Source: Herbinix hemicellulosilytica (lineage in GTDB: Bacteria; Bacillota; Clostridia; Lachnospirales; Lachnospiraceae). From it: a stretch of DNA of 64,000 nucleotides. The translations under genes and the position numbers were made by a program. Shown in pieces: positions 35,255 to 43,240 of the stretch; within the stretch, counting starts at the first letter, position 1; each line of letters starts with the position of its first letter. The stretch is from contig NZ_CVTD020000010.1 of the NCBI RefSeq assembly GCF_002904165.1, positions 1 to 64,000 of the forward strand, in the 5' to 3' direction. The notes under the pieces were generated by a model. It did not search any database and was not told the origin of the DNA. It saw nothing but the letters and a program-made list of their open reading frames with translations.

Positions 35255-36850
35255 ATGGGTAAAAAATATACAGAATCAGAATTGAATAGTTTAAGTAAGG
35301 AAGAACTCATAAGCCTGTTTTTGTCTGTTCAAACCATGGCTGATGATCTTTCAAAGAAGCTGGATCTATTGCTGGAGCAAATGAATATATCAAAGCAACG
35401 TCAGTTCGGGCGTTCATCTGAAAAGATGGTATGTGACGGCCAGCTTAGTCTAAATTTGGATTTGGCCTTAAACGAAGCGGAAGCTACTATAACCGGTTTA
35501 TATGTTGTAGAACCGGAATTCGAGCAGATCTGCCCCAGGCCATATACACGGAAAAAAGCAAAAGGGAAACGTGAAGAAGAGCTTAAAGACCTTCCGGTAA
35601 AAGTAATTAATCACGAGCTGTCTGAGGAAGAGTTAACTTCTCGCCTGGGACCAAAGTGGAAACGACTTCCCGATGAAGTATACAAAAGACTTGTATTTCA
35701 TCCTGCAACCTTTGAAGTAGAGGAACATCATGTAGCAGTATATGCGGGGATGGATGGTCAGACTATTATCAGAGGAAAACGCCCTGCCGACCTTCTGCGT
35801 AACAGTATAGTAACACCATCTCTGGAAGCTGCTATCATAAACAATAAATATGTCAATGCCGTCCCGTTGTACCGTATGGAGCAGGAATTCTTACGTAATG
35901 ATATAAGAATATCCAGACAGGTCATGGCCAACTGGACTATTCAGTGTGCAGAGAGATATCTGTCCCTTTTGTATGACCTACTTCATCAGGAACTATACAA
36001 AGCCAATATCCTGCAGGCTGATGAAACGTCTGTATTGGTAAGTAAGGATGGAAGGCCTGCCGGTTCCAGGAGCTACATGTGGGTGTATCGTACAGGAAAG
36101 ATGTATGAGTCTAACCCCATCATACTGTATGAATACCAGAAGACCAGGAACACGAGCCATCCAAGGGAATTCCTGAAAGGATACAGCGGAACGGTGGTAA
36201 CGGATGGATATCAGGTGTACCACACTCTCGAAAAAGAAAGGGAGGATTTAAAAATCGCCGGCTGCTGGAGCCATGCGAGACGGCACTTTGCGAATGTAAC
36301 AAAGGCGCTGGGGAAGGAAAAGGCCAAAGGTACACTTGCTGAAGAAGCCTTAAAGCGGATAGCAGCCATATATAAGCTGGAAAACGAGCTTCAGCATCTC
36401 ACAGCGGGAGAGAGACAACAGCAACGACAGCTGAAGATAAAGCCGCATGTCGATGCTTTCTTTGCATGGGTAAAATCACATCTGTTGGAATTACTCCCAA
36501 AATCGGAAACAGCGAAAGGCTTTACCTATTGTATAAACCAGGAGAAATATCTCAGAGTATTTCTTGAGGACGGAAATGTTCCGCTTGATAACAATGCAGC
36601 TGAGGCAGCCATTCGAAGCTTTTGTATAGGAAGAGCGAACTGGCATCTTATTGACACTATAGAGGGAGCAAAAGCCAGTGCAATTATATATAGCATTGTA
36701 GAAACAGCAAAAGCAAACCGCTTAAAGCCGTATAATTATTTCGAGCACCTTTTGACCGAGATACCTAAACACATGGATGATAAAAATCTTGACTTTCTGG
36801 ATGATTTGCTGCCATGGTCAGAAAAACTCCCGGAAAGCTGCAGAAGGTAA
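35255..36850 (+). CDS. tnpC: IS66-family transposase TnpC
   Basis: The 531-residue DDE transposase has an N-terminal coiled coil (LSKKLDLLLEQMNISKQRQF), then the zinc-finger region RKKAKGKREEELKDLP. The catalytic core shows LQADETSVLV (first Asp), VTDGYQVYH (second Asp) and DNNAAEAAIRSFCIGRANWH (Glu region), with the IS66 C-terminal domain. It appears intact. GAAGGAAG precedes the ATG. Confidence 0.95.
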   Translation: MGKKYTESELNSLSKEELISLFLSVQTMADDLSKKLDLLLEQMNISKQRQFGRSSEKMVCDGQLSLNLDLALNEAEATITGLYVVEPEFEQICPRPYTRKKAKGKREEELKDLPVKVINHELSEEELTSRLGPKWKRLPDEVYKRLVFHPATFEVEEHHVAVYAGMDGQTIIRGKRPADLLRNSIVTPSLEAAIINNKYVNAVPLYRMEQEFLRNDIRISRQVMANWTIQCAERYLSLLYDLLHQELYKANILQADETSVLVSKDGRPAGSRSYMWVYRTGKMYESNPIILYEYQKTRNTSHPREFLKGYSGTVVTDGYQVYHTLEKEREDLKIAGCWSHARRHFANVTKALGKEKAKGTLAEEALKRIAAIYKLENELQHLTAGERQQQRQLKIKPHVDAFFAWVKSHLLELLPKSETAKGFTYCINQEKYLRVFLEDGNVPLDNNAAEAAIRSFCIGRANWHLIDTIEGAKASAIIYSIVETAKANRLKPYNYFEHLLTEIPKHMDDKNLDFLDDLLPWSEKLPESCRR

Positions 36851-36864
36851 AAAGCAATAACAAA

Positions 36865-36895
36865 TAAGCCGCCACTTTGGGCGGTTATTTTTTTG
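36865..36895 (+). terminator. Terminator at the end of IS66
   Basis: AAGCCGCC pairs with GGGCGGTT over a short loop, followed by ATTTTTTTGG just inside the right terminal repeat. Confidence 0.75.
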
Positions 36896-36929
36896 GGTAG
36901 TACGCATGATTTACCGTTTACTGTATAAG

Positions 36930-37418
36930 CTTGTTTTATACGGTCGTGTCAAGATAAGATGAGTATTGCCAGAATCTTAACTATGTTGTGTAAATAGTTC
37001 AAATTTTTGTCCCCTCCCCCTTTAAATCCCCAAATGGTCGGTTGGCTCACCTTAAACCATTCTGAATAGATTGCGGGCTATGGCATTGAATTTTATAATT
37101 ACATACTCCTAAAACAAATATTTAACTACGGATTTTAGCATCGTTTTATCTGACACCCGCAATAAGCCCGATATGACGGGAAAACCCACGGATTTTAAAT
37201 TTATTTTTTGGACATACCACGGATTCCGAGGAACCAGTGGTTTATCATGTAGGACGAAGAAACCAGCAGGTTTTATTGGTCGTTTGAGCTTCGGTTAAAG
37301 TCGTCTTAAACATCAAGTTACCAATAAACCTTACAATTTAGGGATTTTCCGGACGGACGATAACACAGACGATTAGGCCGGTTTCTAATCCAATCGTAGA
37401 CATCGGCATTATCTTCGT
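36930..37418. other. Non-coding, hairpin-rich stretch
   Basis: No gene is seen over almost 500 bases. It contains nested inverted repeats: CCAC...GTGG around 37217-37242, GGTTTTATTGG...CCAATAAACC at about 37270-37330, and CCGG...CCGG at about 37350-37382. The word CACGGATT recurs. It may be a structured RNA or replication/transfer region; nothing definite. Confidence 0.4.
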
Positions 37419-37507
37419 ACACACGCAATGCGTGCGTGAAGATTATTGACAAAACACGCATTGCGTGTTAAATTAAATATAAAAAAGCACTCATTGCGTG
37501 TCATACA
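37419..37507 (+). promoter_or_regulatory. Promoter with three repressor half-palindromes
   Basis: TTGACA (37446-37451), 17 bases, then TAAATT form the promoter. ACACGCAATGCGTG (about 37421), AACACGCATTGCGTGTT (between -35 and -10) and GCACTCATTGCGTGTC (about 37490) form three related near-palindromes. They are good candidate sites for the XRE protein just downstream. Confidence 0.7.
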
Positions 37508-37529
37508 AAAAATTCAAGGAAGTGATTAT

Positions 37530-37910
37530 ATGTCCCGAATTCGTGAAGTGCGTAGACAAGCAAAGCTTACGCAAAAACAGCTTGCAGAGCATTACGATAT
37601 ACCATTACGCACATTGCAAGACTGGGAGACGGGCAAACGTAAGCCACCTGAATATATAGTTAACCTACTATTGCGATGTATCGCTGCCGACTTTAGCGTA
37701 ACCCTCGAAGAAAAGACGCAAAGTAACACTGATAAAAAATTTTCGCTTACTTATATTGACGGAACTCCTTTAGGTACAGCAGATGAAATGTATGTAATGG
37801 CTGAACGAGAAGCTAAAAAGCTGGTATTAGTTAATAAAGACAATGGGGTTGAAACATACCGTTGCTCTAATGGATTTACCTTTAAAGTAAAAGTCATGAA
37901 GCGTAAATAA
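37530..37910 (+). CDS. XRE-family transcriptional regulator
   Basis: ATG 37530 after AAGGAAGTGA is used; the open frame extends upstream through the promoter, which is not credible as coding. The 126-residue protein has the HTH IREVRRQAKLTQKQLAEHYD, then IPLRTLQDWETGKRKPPEYI. A C-terminal 60-residue part contains EMYVMAEREAKKLVLVNKDN. The three palindromes over its promoter suggest autorepression. It probably controls the adjacent recombinase/methylase module. Confidence 0.85.
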   Translation: MSRIREVRRQAKLTQKQLAEHYDIPLRTLQDWETGKRKPPEYIVNLLLRCIAADFSVTLEEKTQSNTDKKFSLTYIDGTPLGTADEMYVMAEREAKKLVLVNKDNGVETYRCSNGFTFKVKVMKRK

Positions 37911-37913
37911 CTA

Positions 37914-37948
37914 AAACCTCATCCGTAATAGGATGAGGTTTAAATTTT
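37914..37948 (+). terminator. Terminator after the XRE gene
   Basis: AAACCTCATCC and GGATGAGGTTT form an 11-bp stem with a 6-base loop, followed by AAATTTTTG. Confidence 0.8.
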
Positions 37949-38082
37949 TGCTTTGAATTTGATAACAAATCAGGCCTTGCAAATATTTATAATGGGTCAA
38001 ATGCAGGTGTAGGTACCGAGAGTGAGTGTGGAGAGACAGAGGGGCTTACGCAGAAGATTGTCGTAAGCCCGCAATGCAGGTG

Positions 38083-39108
38083 CTAGCGGGCATAACCGAA
38101 TAGTTGACGCACCCTGCGTAAGGTGGTTTTTACAGCATCAGCGTCTACGTCACAGGCTACGATTTTACGACCTCCCAGTTCCAACGCAGCTACGACCGTA
38201 GAACCTCCGCCACACATAGGGTCGCAGATTACGTCTCCTTCCTTGCTTATCTTACGCAGTATCTCTTTAATTCCTGCTACGCTCTGTCCCCAGTGATGGT
38301 AGGTTTTATCCGAACCGTCAGGGTCCGGGGGAGCTTCTATATAGTCGTAAACAATATTCCCGTCATAAGCACCTTTTGTAAACCACAATATATGTTTGAC
38401 CGCTGTCGTAACCTTACGACTATGTATCAGTGGAGTGTTACGGGGGCAGACGTAAGCAATATCCCAGTTATATCGTAATCTTTTATCGGAACCCAACTCC
38501 TGTATTGCTATGTCAAGATTAGCACCCCCGCACATAACCAACAGTGAGCCGCCTTCAACTAAAATACGACCAGCTACGTCAGCAATATGACGGTATAGAG
38601 TTTCAACGGATTTTACATCGTAAGGAGGGTCAACAAATATAACGTCAACAGACGCATCTTTTATCTGCGGTAGGCCTGTCCGAATATCCGCCGTAAACAT
38701 AATTATATCGTCCTCCGTTACAGCGGAGGCATTTTTATTTGCCTGTTTACGCATTTGATATAACAATCTTTGGCAATATCTTGGTGACTTACTGCCTCTT
38801 TGTTGCATTAAATCTAGCACATCGGGGGCTTTTAGTGCACGTAAAGACCGTTCGGATAATCCCTCCAAAATCTCTGGGTGAGCCAAAAGATAAGGATGTT
38901 TTGTCCAATCGTATGCCTGTGTGTCCACATGTCTAATTTGGACGGTTTTGTCCGTTAATTCCTTTCTGATTTTTCCGACAGTTGTAGGAGAAACCCCCAG
39001 CATACGGGCAATTTGACGGTCAGACAGTTCAGGAGCAACCAGCAGTCTATCGGCAATCAGCTTACGTTTTTCAGCTTGCGTAAGCTGTTTTATCGGTTGC
39101 TTACGCAA
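38083..39108 (-). CDS. Solitary DNA methyltransferase with N-terminal HTH
   Basis: The start is TTG 39108, supported by AAGGAGGTGATTTAG just before it on the minus strand. The 341-residue protein has an N-terminal ParB/Sigma-like HTH (SDRQIARMLGVSPTTVGKIR). A methylase domain follows with VDPPYDVKSVETLY (motif IV) and ICDPMCGGGSTVVAALE (motif I), an N4-cytosine or N6-adenine type order. No partner endonuclease is adjacent. Such genes occur on phages and integrative elements, protecting them from restriction. The word TTACGCA is strongly repeated in and around this gene. Confidence 0.85.
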   Translation of the reverse strand: MRKQPIKQLTQAEKRKLIADRLLVAPELSDRQIARMLGVSPTTVGKIRKELTDKTVQIRHVDTQAYDWTKHPYLLAHPEILEGLSERSLRALKAPDVLDLMQQRGSKSPRYCQRLLYQMRKQANKNASAVTEDDIIMFTADIRTGLPQIKDASVDVIFVDPPYDVKSVETLYRHIADVAGRILVEGGSLLVMCGGANLDIAIQELGSDKRLRYNWDIAYVCPRNTPLIHSRKVTTAVKHILWFTKGAYDGNIVYDYIEAPPDPDGSDKTYHHWGQSVAGIKEILRKISKEGDVICDPMCGGGSTVVAALELGGRKIVACDVDADAVKTTLRRVRQLFGYAR

Positions 39109-39188
39109 CTAAATCACCTCCTTACGCAAAGTGAGCCGATACTATTTTATCACATTTTTATCCGAGCAAATATGTGCCTTGCATAAAT

Positions 39189-39215
39189 CCTCCCAGATTT
39201 CGACGATTTGGGAGG
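39189..39215 (+). promoter_or_regulatory. Hairpin hiding a ribosome site
   Basis: CCTCCCA (39189-39195) can pair with TGGGAGG (39209-39215), which is the ribosome site of the gene at 39224. This could keep translation low or make it conditional. Confidence 0.55.
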
Positions 39216-39223
39216 TGTTCACA

Positions 39224-39394
39224 GTGTCAACCGAGGTGAGTAAGCAAACACAAATTATGAGAGCATCGAAGCAACTGGCTATGCTAGCTTTGTTATTATC
39301 GAAGGGTTTAATTACAGAGCGGGATTACGATATTATCAAGAGCACTATTTATCGGGATTATCCTGTAATTAAAGCAGGATTTATTGACAAGTAG
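39224..39394 (+). CDS. Small recombinase-associated protein, 56 aa
   Basis: GTG 39224 follows GGGAGGTG. The product MRASKQLAMLALLLSKGLIT, then ERDYDIIKSTIYRDYPVIK (from residue 12), resembles the small SHOCT-like proteins often encoded just before large serine recombinases. The N-terminal 11 residues are polar. It likely assists or regulates the recombinase 68 bases downstream. The function is not established. Confidence 0.6.
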   Translation: MSTEVSKQTQIMRASKQLAMLALLLSKGLITERDYDIIKSTIYRDYPVIKAGFIDK

Positions 39395-39462
39395 TATTGT
39401 GTTCACTAGAGTAGGAATTGTATATAACATGGGAACACGTATTATGAGGGAGGTTTTATTAG

Positions 39463-41139
39463 GTGGCGGATAAACATAAGACTGTAAAGATTATTAAAGC
39501 TAAAAATCCAGATGTATCTTTATCCGAAAATGTTGAGATATTAAGAGTTGCAGCTTATGTGCGGGTATCGACTCTCAATGACGAACAGATTGACAGCTTT
39601 TATTCGCAGGTAAAGTATTATCAAGACAAAATTGCGAAAAACCCTAAATGGACTTTGGTCGATATTTATGCCGATAAGGGTATAAGTGGCACAGGAACAA
39701 TTAAAAGAGATGATTTTAACAGGATGATAAGAGACTGCATGGAGGGTAAGATTGACCTAATCTTAACTAAATCACTGTCAAGATTTAGTCGTAACGTTGT
39801 TGATACGTTAAGGTATGTGAGTCTGTTACGTGATAGAGGTATTGGGATAATCTTTGAGCAAGAGGGTATAAATACGCTCGAAAGCACCGGAAGCTCATTC
39901 CTTGCAATTTTATCGGCTATAAATCAGCAATACGTAGAGACTTTATCTGAATCAGTTAAGCTAGGGTTGCGTGCCAAGATGTTGAGAGGGGAGCTTGTTG
40001 GAGACCCAGAAGCTCTCGGGTATGACAAAGATGAAGTGACGGGAAAACTTGTGATAAATGAGCAAGAAGCTGAAATTGTAAGATATATTTTTAAGAGGTA
40101 TATAGAGGGAGCTGGTGGTCGAACGATAGCACGAGAGCTAGAAGCTTTTGGATATAAGACAAAGAGAGGTAACACGCAGTGGGGAGATACAACAGTTTTA
40201 GGCATCATTAAAAATGAAAAATATACAGGTGACTTATTGCAAGGAAAGACAGTAACAGTTGACCCGATAGCTCATCGTCGTATTGATAATCGAGGAATAG
40301 CCGACCAGTTTTATTTGGAGGAAGCTCATCCTGCTATTATAGATAAGGAGACGTTTGAGAGAGCACAAGCAATACTCAAAAAGCGTAACGAAGGAAAAGT
40401 TAAGCCGACCGATAAAAACTGCAATAAATACAGCAGAAAATATGCATTTAGCTGTATGTTGAAGTGTGGTTTTTGTGGCAGCAACTTATCACGTAGGAGC
40501 CATCATAGCGGCACAGCACATCAAAAGTGGGTTTGGCACTGCGTAACCTACACTAAAAAGGGGAAGAAGTATTGTCCAGAGTGCAAGGCAATCGACGAGA
40601 GGATAATCGAGGATGCCTTTATAAAGAGCTATAACTTATTAGCTGGTGATAACAGTGATGTTTTATCGGAGTTTTTAGCACGACTAGAAGAAAGTCTACG
40701 GTCAACAGATACCACAAAGCAACTGGCAAAAATAAATAAGCAGATAAACAGTTATGAGTTAAAGCTCAAAAAGCTGCTGGACCATTTATTGGATGGGGTA
40801 ATAACACAGACTGATTATTTGGCAAAGAAAGTTGAGATTGAAGATGATTTACAGCCTTTATACGAGAAGCAAAAGGAGTTACAGGAAGCAGATACAGATG
40901 AAAAGAGGGTAAAAGAACAGATTGAAAAGTGTAAAGAGGTTTTATCAGTCAGTCCAGTTTTATCGGAGTTTGACCGAGATGTATTTGAGACTGTAATAGA
41001 CCATGTAATTATCGGAGAGCGACGTGAGGATGGAACAGCAGACCCACACAAAATCACATTTGTATTTAAGGCGGGGTTAAACCCATCCCCGCCTGACCAT
41101 CAAAAAACGTATTCGCTCTATCCAGACTACACATGTTGA
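39463..41139 (+). CDS. Large serine recombinase
   Basis: The 558-residue protein starts at GTG 39463 after GGGAGG. The resolvase domain shows VAAYVRVSTLNDEQIDSFYS (catalytic Ser), GISGTGTIKRDDFNRMI and ILTKSLSRFSRN. The recombinase domain has EALGYDKDEVTGKL and a zinc ribbon with CMLKCGFCGSNLSRRS and CVTYTKKGKKYCPEC. A coiled coil and ending follow. The last residues (YPDYTC) read through the DNA that in another frame encodes HVETVVLMSK, so the native C-terminus has probably been altered by a frameshift. It catalyses integration and excision of an element. Confidence 0.92.
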   Translation: MADKHKTVKIIKAKNPDVSLSENVEILRVAAYVRVSTLNDEQIDSFYSQVKYYQDKIAKNPKWTLVDIYADKGISGTGTIKRDDFNRMIRDCMEGKIDLILTKSLSRFSRNVVDTLRYVSLLRDRGIGIIFEQEGINTLESTGSSFLAILSAINQQYVETLSESVKLGLRAKMLRGELVGDPEALGYDKDEVTGKLVINEQEAEIVRYIFKRYIEGAGGRTIARELEAFGYKTKRGNTQWGDTTVLGIIKNEKYTGDLLQGKTVTVDPIAHRRIDNRGIADQFYLEEAHPAIIDKETFERAQAILKKRNEGKVKPTDKNCNKYSRKYAFSCMLKCGFCGSNLSRRSHHSGTAHQKWVWHCVTYTKKGKKYCPECKAIDERIIEDAFIKSYNLLAGDNSDVLSEFLARLEESLRSTDTTKQLAKINKQINSYELKLKKLLDHLLDGVITQTDYLAKKVEIEDDLQPLYEKQKELQEADTDEKRVKEQIEKCKEVLSVSPVLSEFDRDVFETVIDHVIIGERREDGTADPHKITFVFKAGLNPSPPDHQKTYSLYPDYTC

Positions 41140-41280
41140 GACGGTGGTGTTGATGTCGAAATAAGTAAGTTCTGGAATGATTGAAAATACTGGGTTTGAG
41201 AGACGGCGTAATATAAAAGTTAATAATTCGACTTATTTAGTCCTTTGATATGTGTTTGAGGGAACGAACATATCAAGGGA
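41132..41280 (+). repeat. Recombinase 3'-end scar R2 and hairpin H2
   Basis: H-V-E-T-V-V-L-M-S-K-stop is encoded at 41132-41164, one frame off from the recombinase gene that it overlaps. The following ~115 bases match those at 17515-17634, ending in the hairpin TCCTTTGATATGT / ACATATCAAGGGA (41241-41280). It forms a direct-repeat pair with R1. Confidence 0.75.
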
Positions 41281-41452
41281 CGTTTTTAGTGGCATAATTG
41301 ACAGAAATTTGGTAGAATTTATCTATAGGGTTTTTCATTAGACTATGTTGAATATGAACTATGAGGAGAAGATGAGGATTAAAACTTATCTGAAAACGAA
41401 TGATATAAAATTATTCATATGTTCGTATGTATTTAAGGAGGTTAACAATCAA

Positions 41453-42082
41453 ATGAGTAAAAAAATTGATGACCAGATAATAGAGCTCGCAAATGAAATG
41501 GTAGATAAGTTTGGAACTGATTATATTATTGAACTGAGGGAAATATACAGAATACTATATCAAAAATATGGAACAAATGAGGGAAGTATTATTCCAACAG
41601 ATTATTGCTACAATAGGGTTAACAATGGTATTCAAATTGATAAGAAGCCAGCTGTTTTTGAATATATTGAGAGAGGGCACTTTAGATGCTTAGGTGTTAA
41701 CTATCCGTATAATGGCCTAATCTATCATAAACCAAAACAAGGAGATGAAATTGTAGTCGGTAAGTGTATTGAAGGGAAACGGATTATCGCTCCAAGTGAA
41801 GATTACGATTTAGGAATTTTAAACACCAATAAACAATGTAATAATATAGAAAAAGATTATTCCCATAAGACTAAGCGTGAACCAGGGATGAGATTGAGAT
41901 TTGAAGTATTAAAAAGAGATAACTTTAAATGTTGTGCTTGTGGTGCATCTCCAGCTAAGGATCCTTCAGTTGATTTGCATATAGATCATGTCATTCCATG
42001 GTCTAAAGGAGGAGAGACAGTACTTGATAATCTACAAACATTGTGCTCTGCTTGTAATATAGGCAAAAGTGATATGATTTAA
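41453..42082 (+). CDS. HNH endonuclease-like protein
   Basis: ATG 41453 is preferred, with AAGGAGG at 41435-41441; the frame is open from 41345 upstream. The 209-residue product has an N-terminal region with IIPTDYCYNRVNNGI and HFRCLGVNYPYNGLIYHKP, seen in predicted restriction proteins. The C-terminal HNH domain has FKCCACGASPAKDPSVDLHI, DHVIPWSKGGETVLDNLQ and LCSACNIGKSD (His, Asn and CxxC pairs intact). It probably nicks or cuts DNA. It sits beside a decayed nuclease gene, in line with a restriction remnant. Confidence 0.78.
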   Translation: MSKKIDDQIIELANEMVDKFGTDYIIELREIYRILYQKYGTNEGSIIPTDYCYNRVNNGIQIDKKPAVFEYIERGHFRCLGVNYPYNGLIYHKPKQGDEIVVGKCIEGKRIIAPSEDYDLGILNTNKQCNNIEKDYSHKTKREPGMRLRFEVLKRDNFKCCACGASPAKDPSVDLHIDHVIPWSKGGETVLDNLQTLCSACNIGKSDMI

Positions 42083-42131
42083 CTATACTAAAAACTACTA
42101 AAACAAGAAAATCCTTGAGGAAGTTAATAAT

Positions 42132-42599
42132 ATGGAATTTTTTGAAGTAAAGTAAAAATTAAAAGAATATGCATCAATCTTGAATGCACTAAAAAAATCA
42201 GGAATTGTACGTACATATAATAGTCCTGTAGGCGACTATGCAGAATGGCTTGTTAGCACAAAAATGAACTTCAAACTCGAAAAGAACAGTAAAAAGGGAT
42301 ATGATGCTTGGGATCCCGAAACAGGATTAAAATATCAGATAAAAAGTAGATGGATGCATCCGGGAAAGAATAGTCGTCAGCTCAATGTTATTAGGAACTA
42401 TGAAGATTGTCAATTTGATTATTTAATCGCGATTATTTTTAGTAGAGATTTTGAAGTTAGTGAAGCTTATTTAATACCACATGATTTGATTACTAAGTAC
42501 TTCCCGATGAACACACATCAAAATGGGATTGTTGTAACTGTAGCTGGAGATTTTCTCAAAGATCCAGAAATAAAAGATATTACTAAGTTGTTATTATGA
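42132..42599 (+). pseudogene. PD-(D/E)XK-like nuclease gene with in-frame stop
   Basis: A plausible start ATG 42132 (GAGGA upstream) begins M-E-F-F-E-V-K, then TAA at 42153-42155. The same frame continues K-L-K-E-Y-A-S-I-L-N-A-L-K-K-S-G and on to the end. The downstream part has SPVGDYAEWLVSTKMNF, GYDAWDPETGLKYQIKSRWM (candidate Asp...Gln-x-Lys site) and FDYLIAIIFSRDFEV, a restriction-endonuclease-like pattern. Reading from TTG 42180 gives 139 residues without the stop but lacks a ribosome site. A single CAA or AAA to TAA change would explain it. Confidence 0.65.
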
Positions 42600-42662
42600 T
42601 ATATAAAAAGGTAAAACATGGAAGTGCTTTATGCAAGATGTAATGAAAAAACTGTCCAGAGC
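42600..42662. other. Short gap before acr3 scrap
   Basis: No gene is seen. ATGAAAAAACTGTCC near 42642 does not continue as a credible frame. Confidence 0.35.
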
Positions 42663-42716
42663 TTCCAAAGTATTAAAAATGTAGGAAAAAATCCCAAGGG
42701 ATTATTTAAATGGTAG
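42663..42716 (+). pseudogene. Scrap of a second acr3 gene
   Basis: The frame reads FQSIKNVGKNPKGLFKW then stop. It matches FQSIRNVGKNPKGLF of the acr3 gene at 11389-11435, also closely at the DNA level. Only about 17 codons remain. It is a dead remnant, showing that another arsenite permease gene once lay here or was copied here. Confidence 0.6.
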
Positions 42717-42847
42717 ATATGTTTCCGCATACCTCTAAAAAAAGTCAGAATTGAATGGAAATGTTTCCACATACGTAAAAAGTCAATGACATCATAGAGG
42801 GAGTCTCGACCCATGTTGAGTGTGTCGTCTTAATGTCGCGTTTGTAA
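42714..42847 (+). repeat. Recombinase 3'-end scar R3 with tandem ATGTTTCC motifs
   Basis: Two motifs (GATATGTTTCCGCATAC at about 42717 and AAATGTTTCCACATAC at about 42758) precede a frame ending H-V-E-C-V-V-L-M-S-R-L-stop (42812-42847). The arrangement is the same as R1. Confidence 0.65.
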
Positions 42848-42912
42848 ACCTTGGTTTTTCTGGGTTTGATGGATTACATCCAAGTTGTCTACTCAACCTA
42901 AAGAGCTAAAAT

Positions 42913-43026
42913 ACGTACACGGAAACATATCGACTGGGTATTTTAGAGTAAAATTTGAACTCAAAAATTATTAGGGTTGAGTTGACAGATTAGATAACAG
43001 GATTTTTCATAGGGTTGAGGAGACAG
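42913..43026 (+). repeat. Dispersed repeat copy D2
   Basis: GGAAACATATCGACTGGG, then TATTAGGGTTGAGTTGACAG, then AGGGTTGAGGAGACAGG. It is the longest copy of the family also found at 446-525 and 43670-43740. Confidence 0.6.
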
Positions 43027-43240
43027 GATGAATGTTTCGTAATTTAATTTTTATCCCATTATAACCCTTGTGGTCTGTTATGCAAAACTAAAGATACTTG
43101 CTGTTTTTTTAGTTCTAATTGTCCGAAAGGTAAAAATATGAAATAATGAATTGTAAACGTAGTAGATGTTGATTCCATTTTATGTTCTCATAAACATATT
43201 GCAGGAAAGGAAATTTTAATTTTGCGGAGGTATCACAGAT
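43027..43240. other. Intergenic stretch before the VOC gene
   Basis: AT-rich, with no gene. A promoter for the VOC gene likely lies here but no clear -35/-10 pair was chosen. Confidence 0.4.

Larger units (their letters stand above)
34145..36921 (+). mobile_element. Complete IS66-family insertion sequence
   Basis: The terminal repeats GTAAACGGTAAATCACGCGTAC (34145-34166) and its near-complement at 36900-36921 enclose tnpA, tnpB and tnpC. The 8-base target duplication TGTATAAG flanks it exactly (34137-34144 and 36922-36929), the size IS66 makes. The matching duplication indicates a simple, probably recent insertion. Confidence 0.95.

Noticed and set aside
37446-37529. Longer N-terminus for the XRE gene
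   Set aside because: It would read through the -35/-10 promoter and operator palindromes; ATG 37530 has a proper ribosome site.
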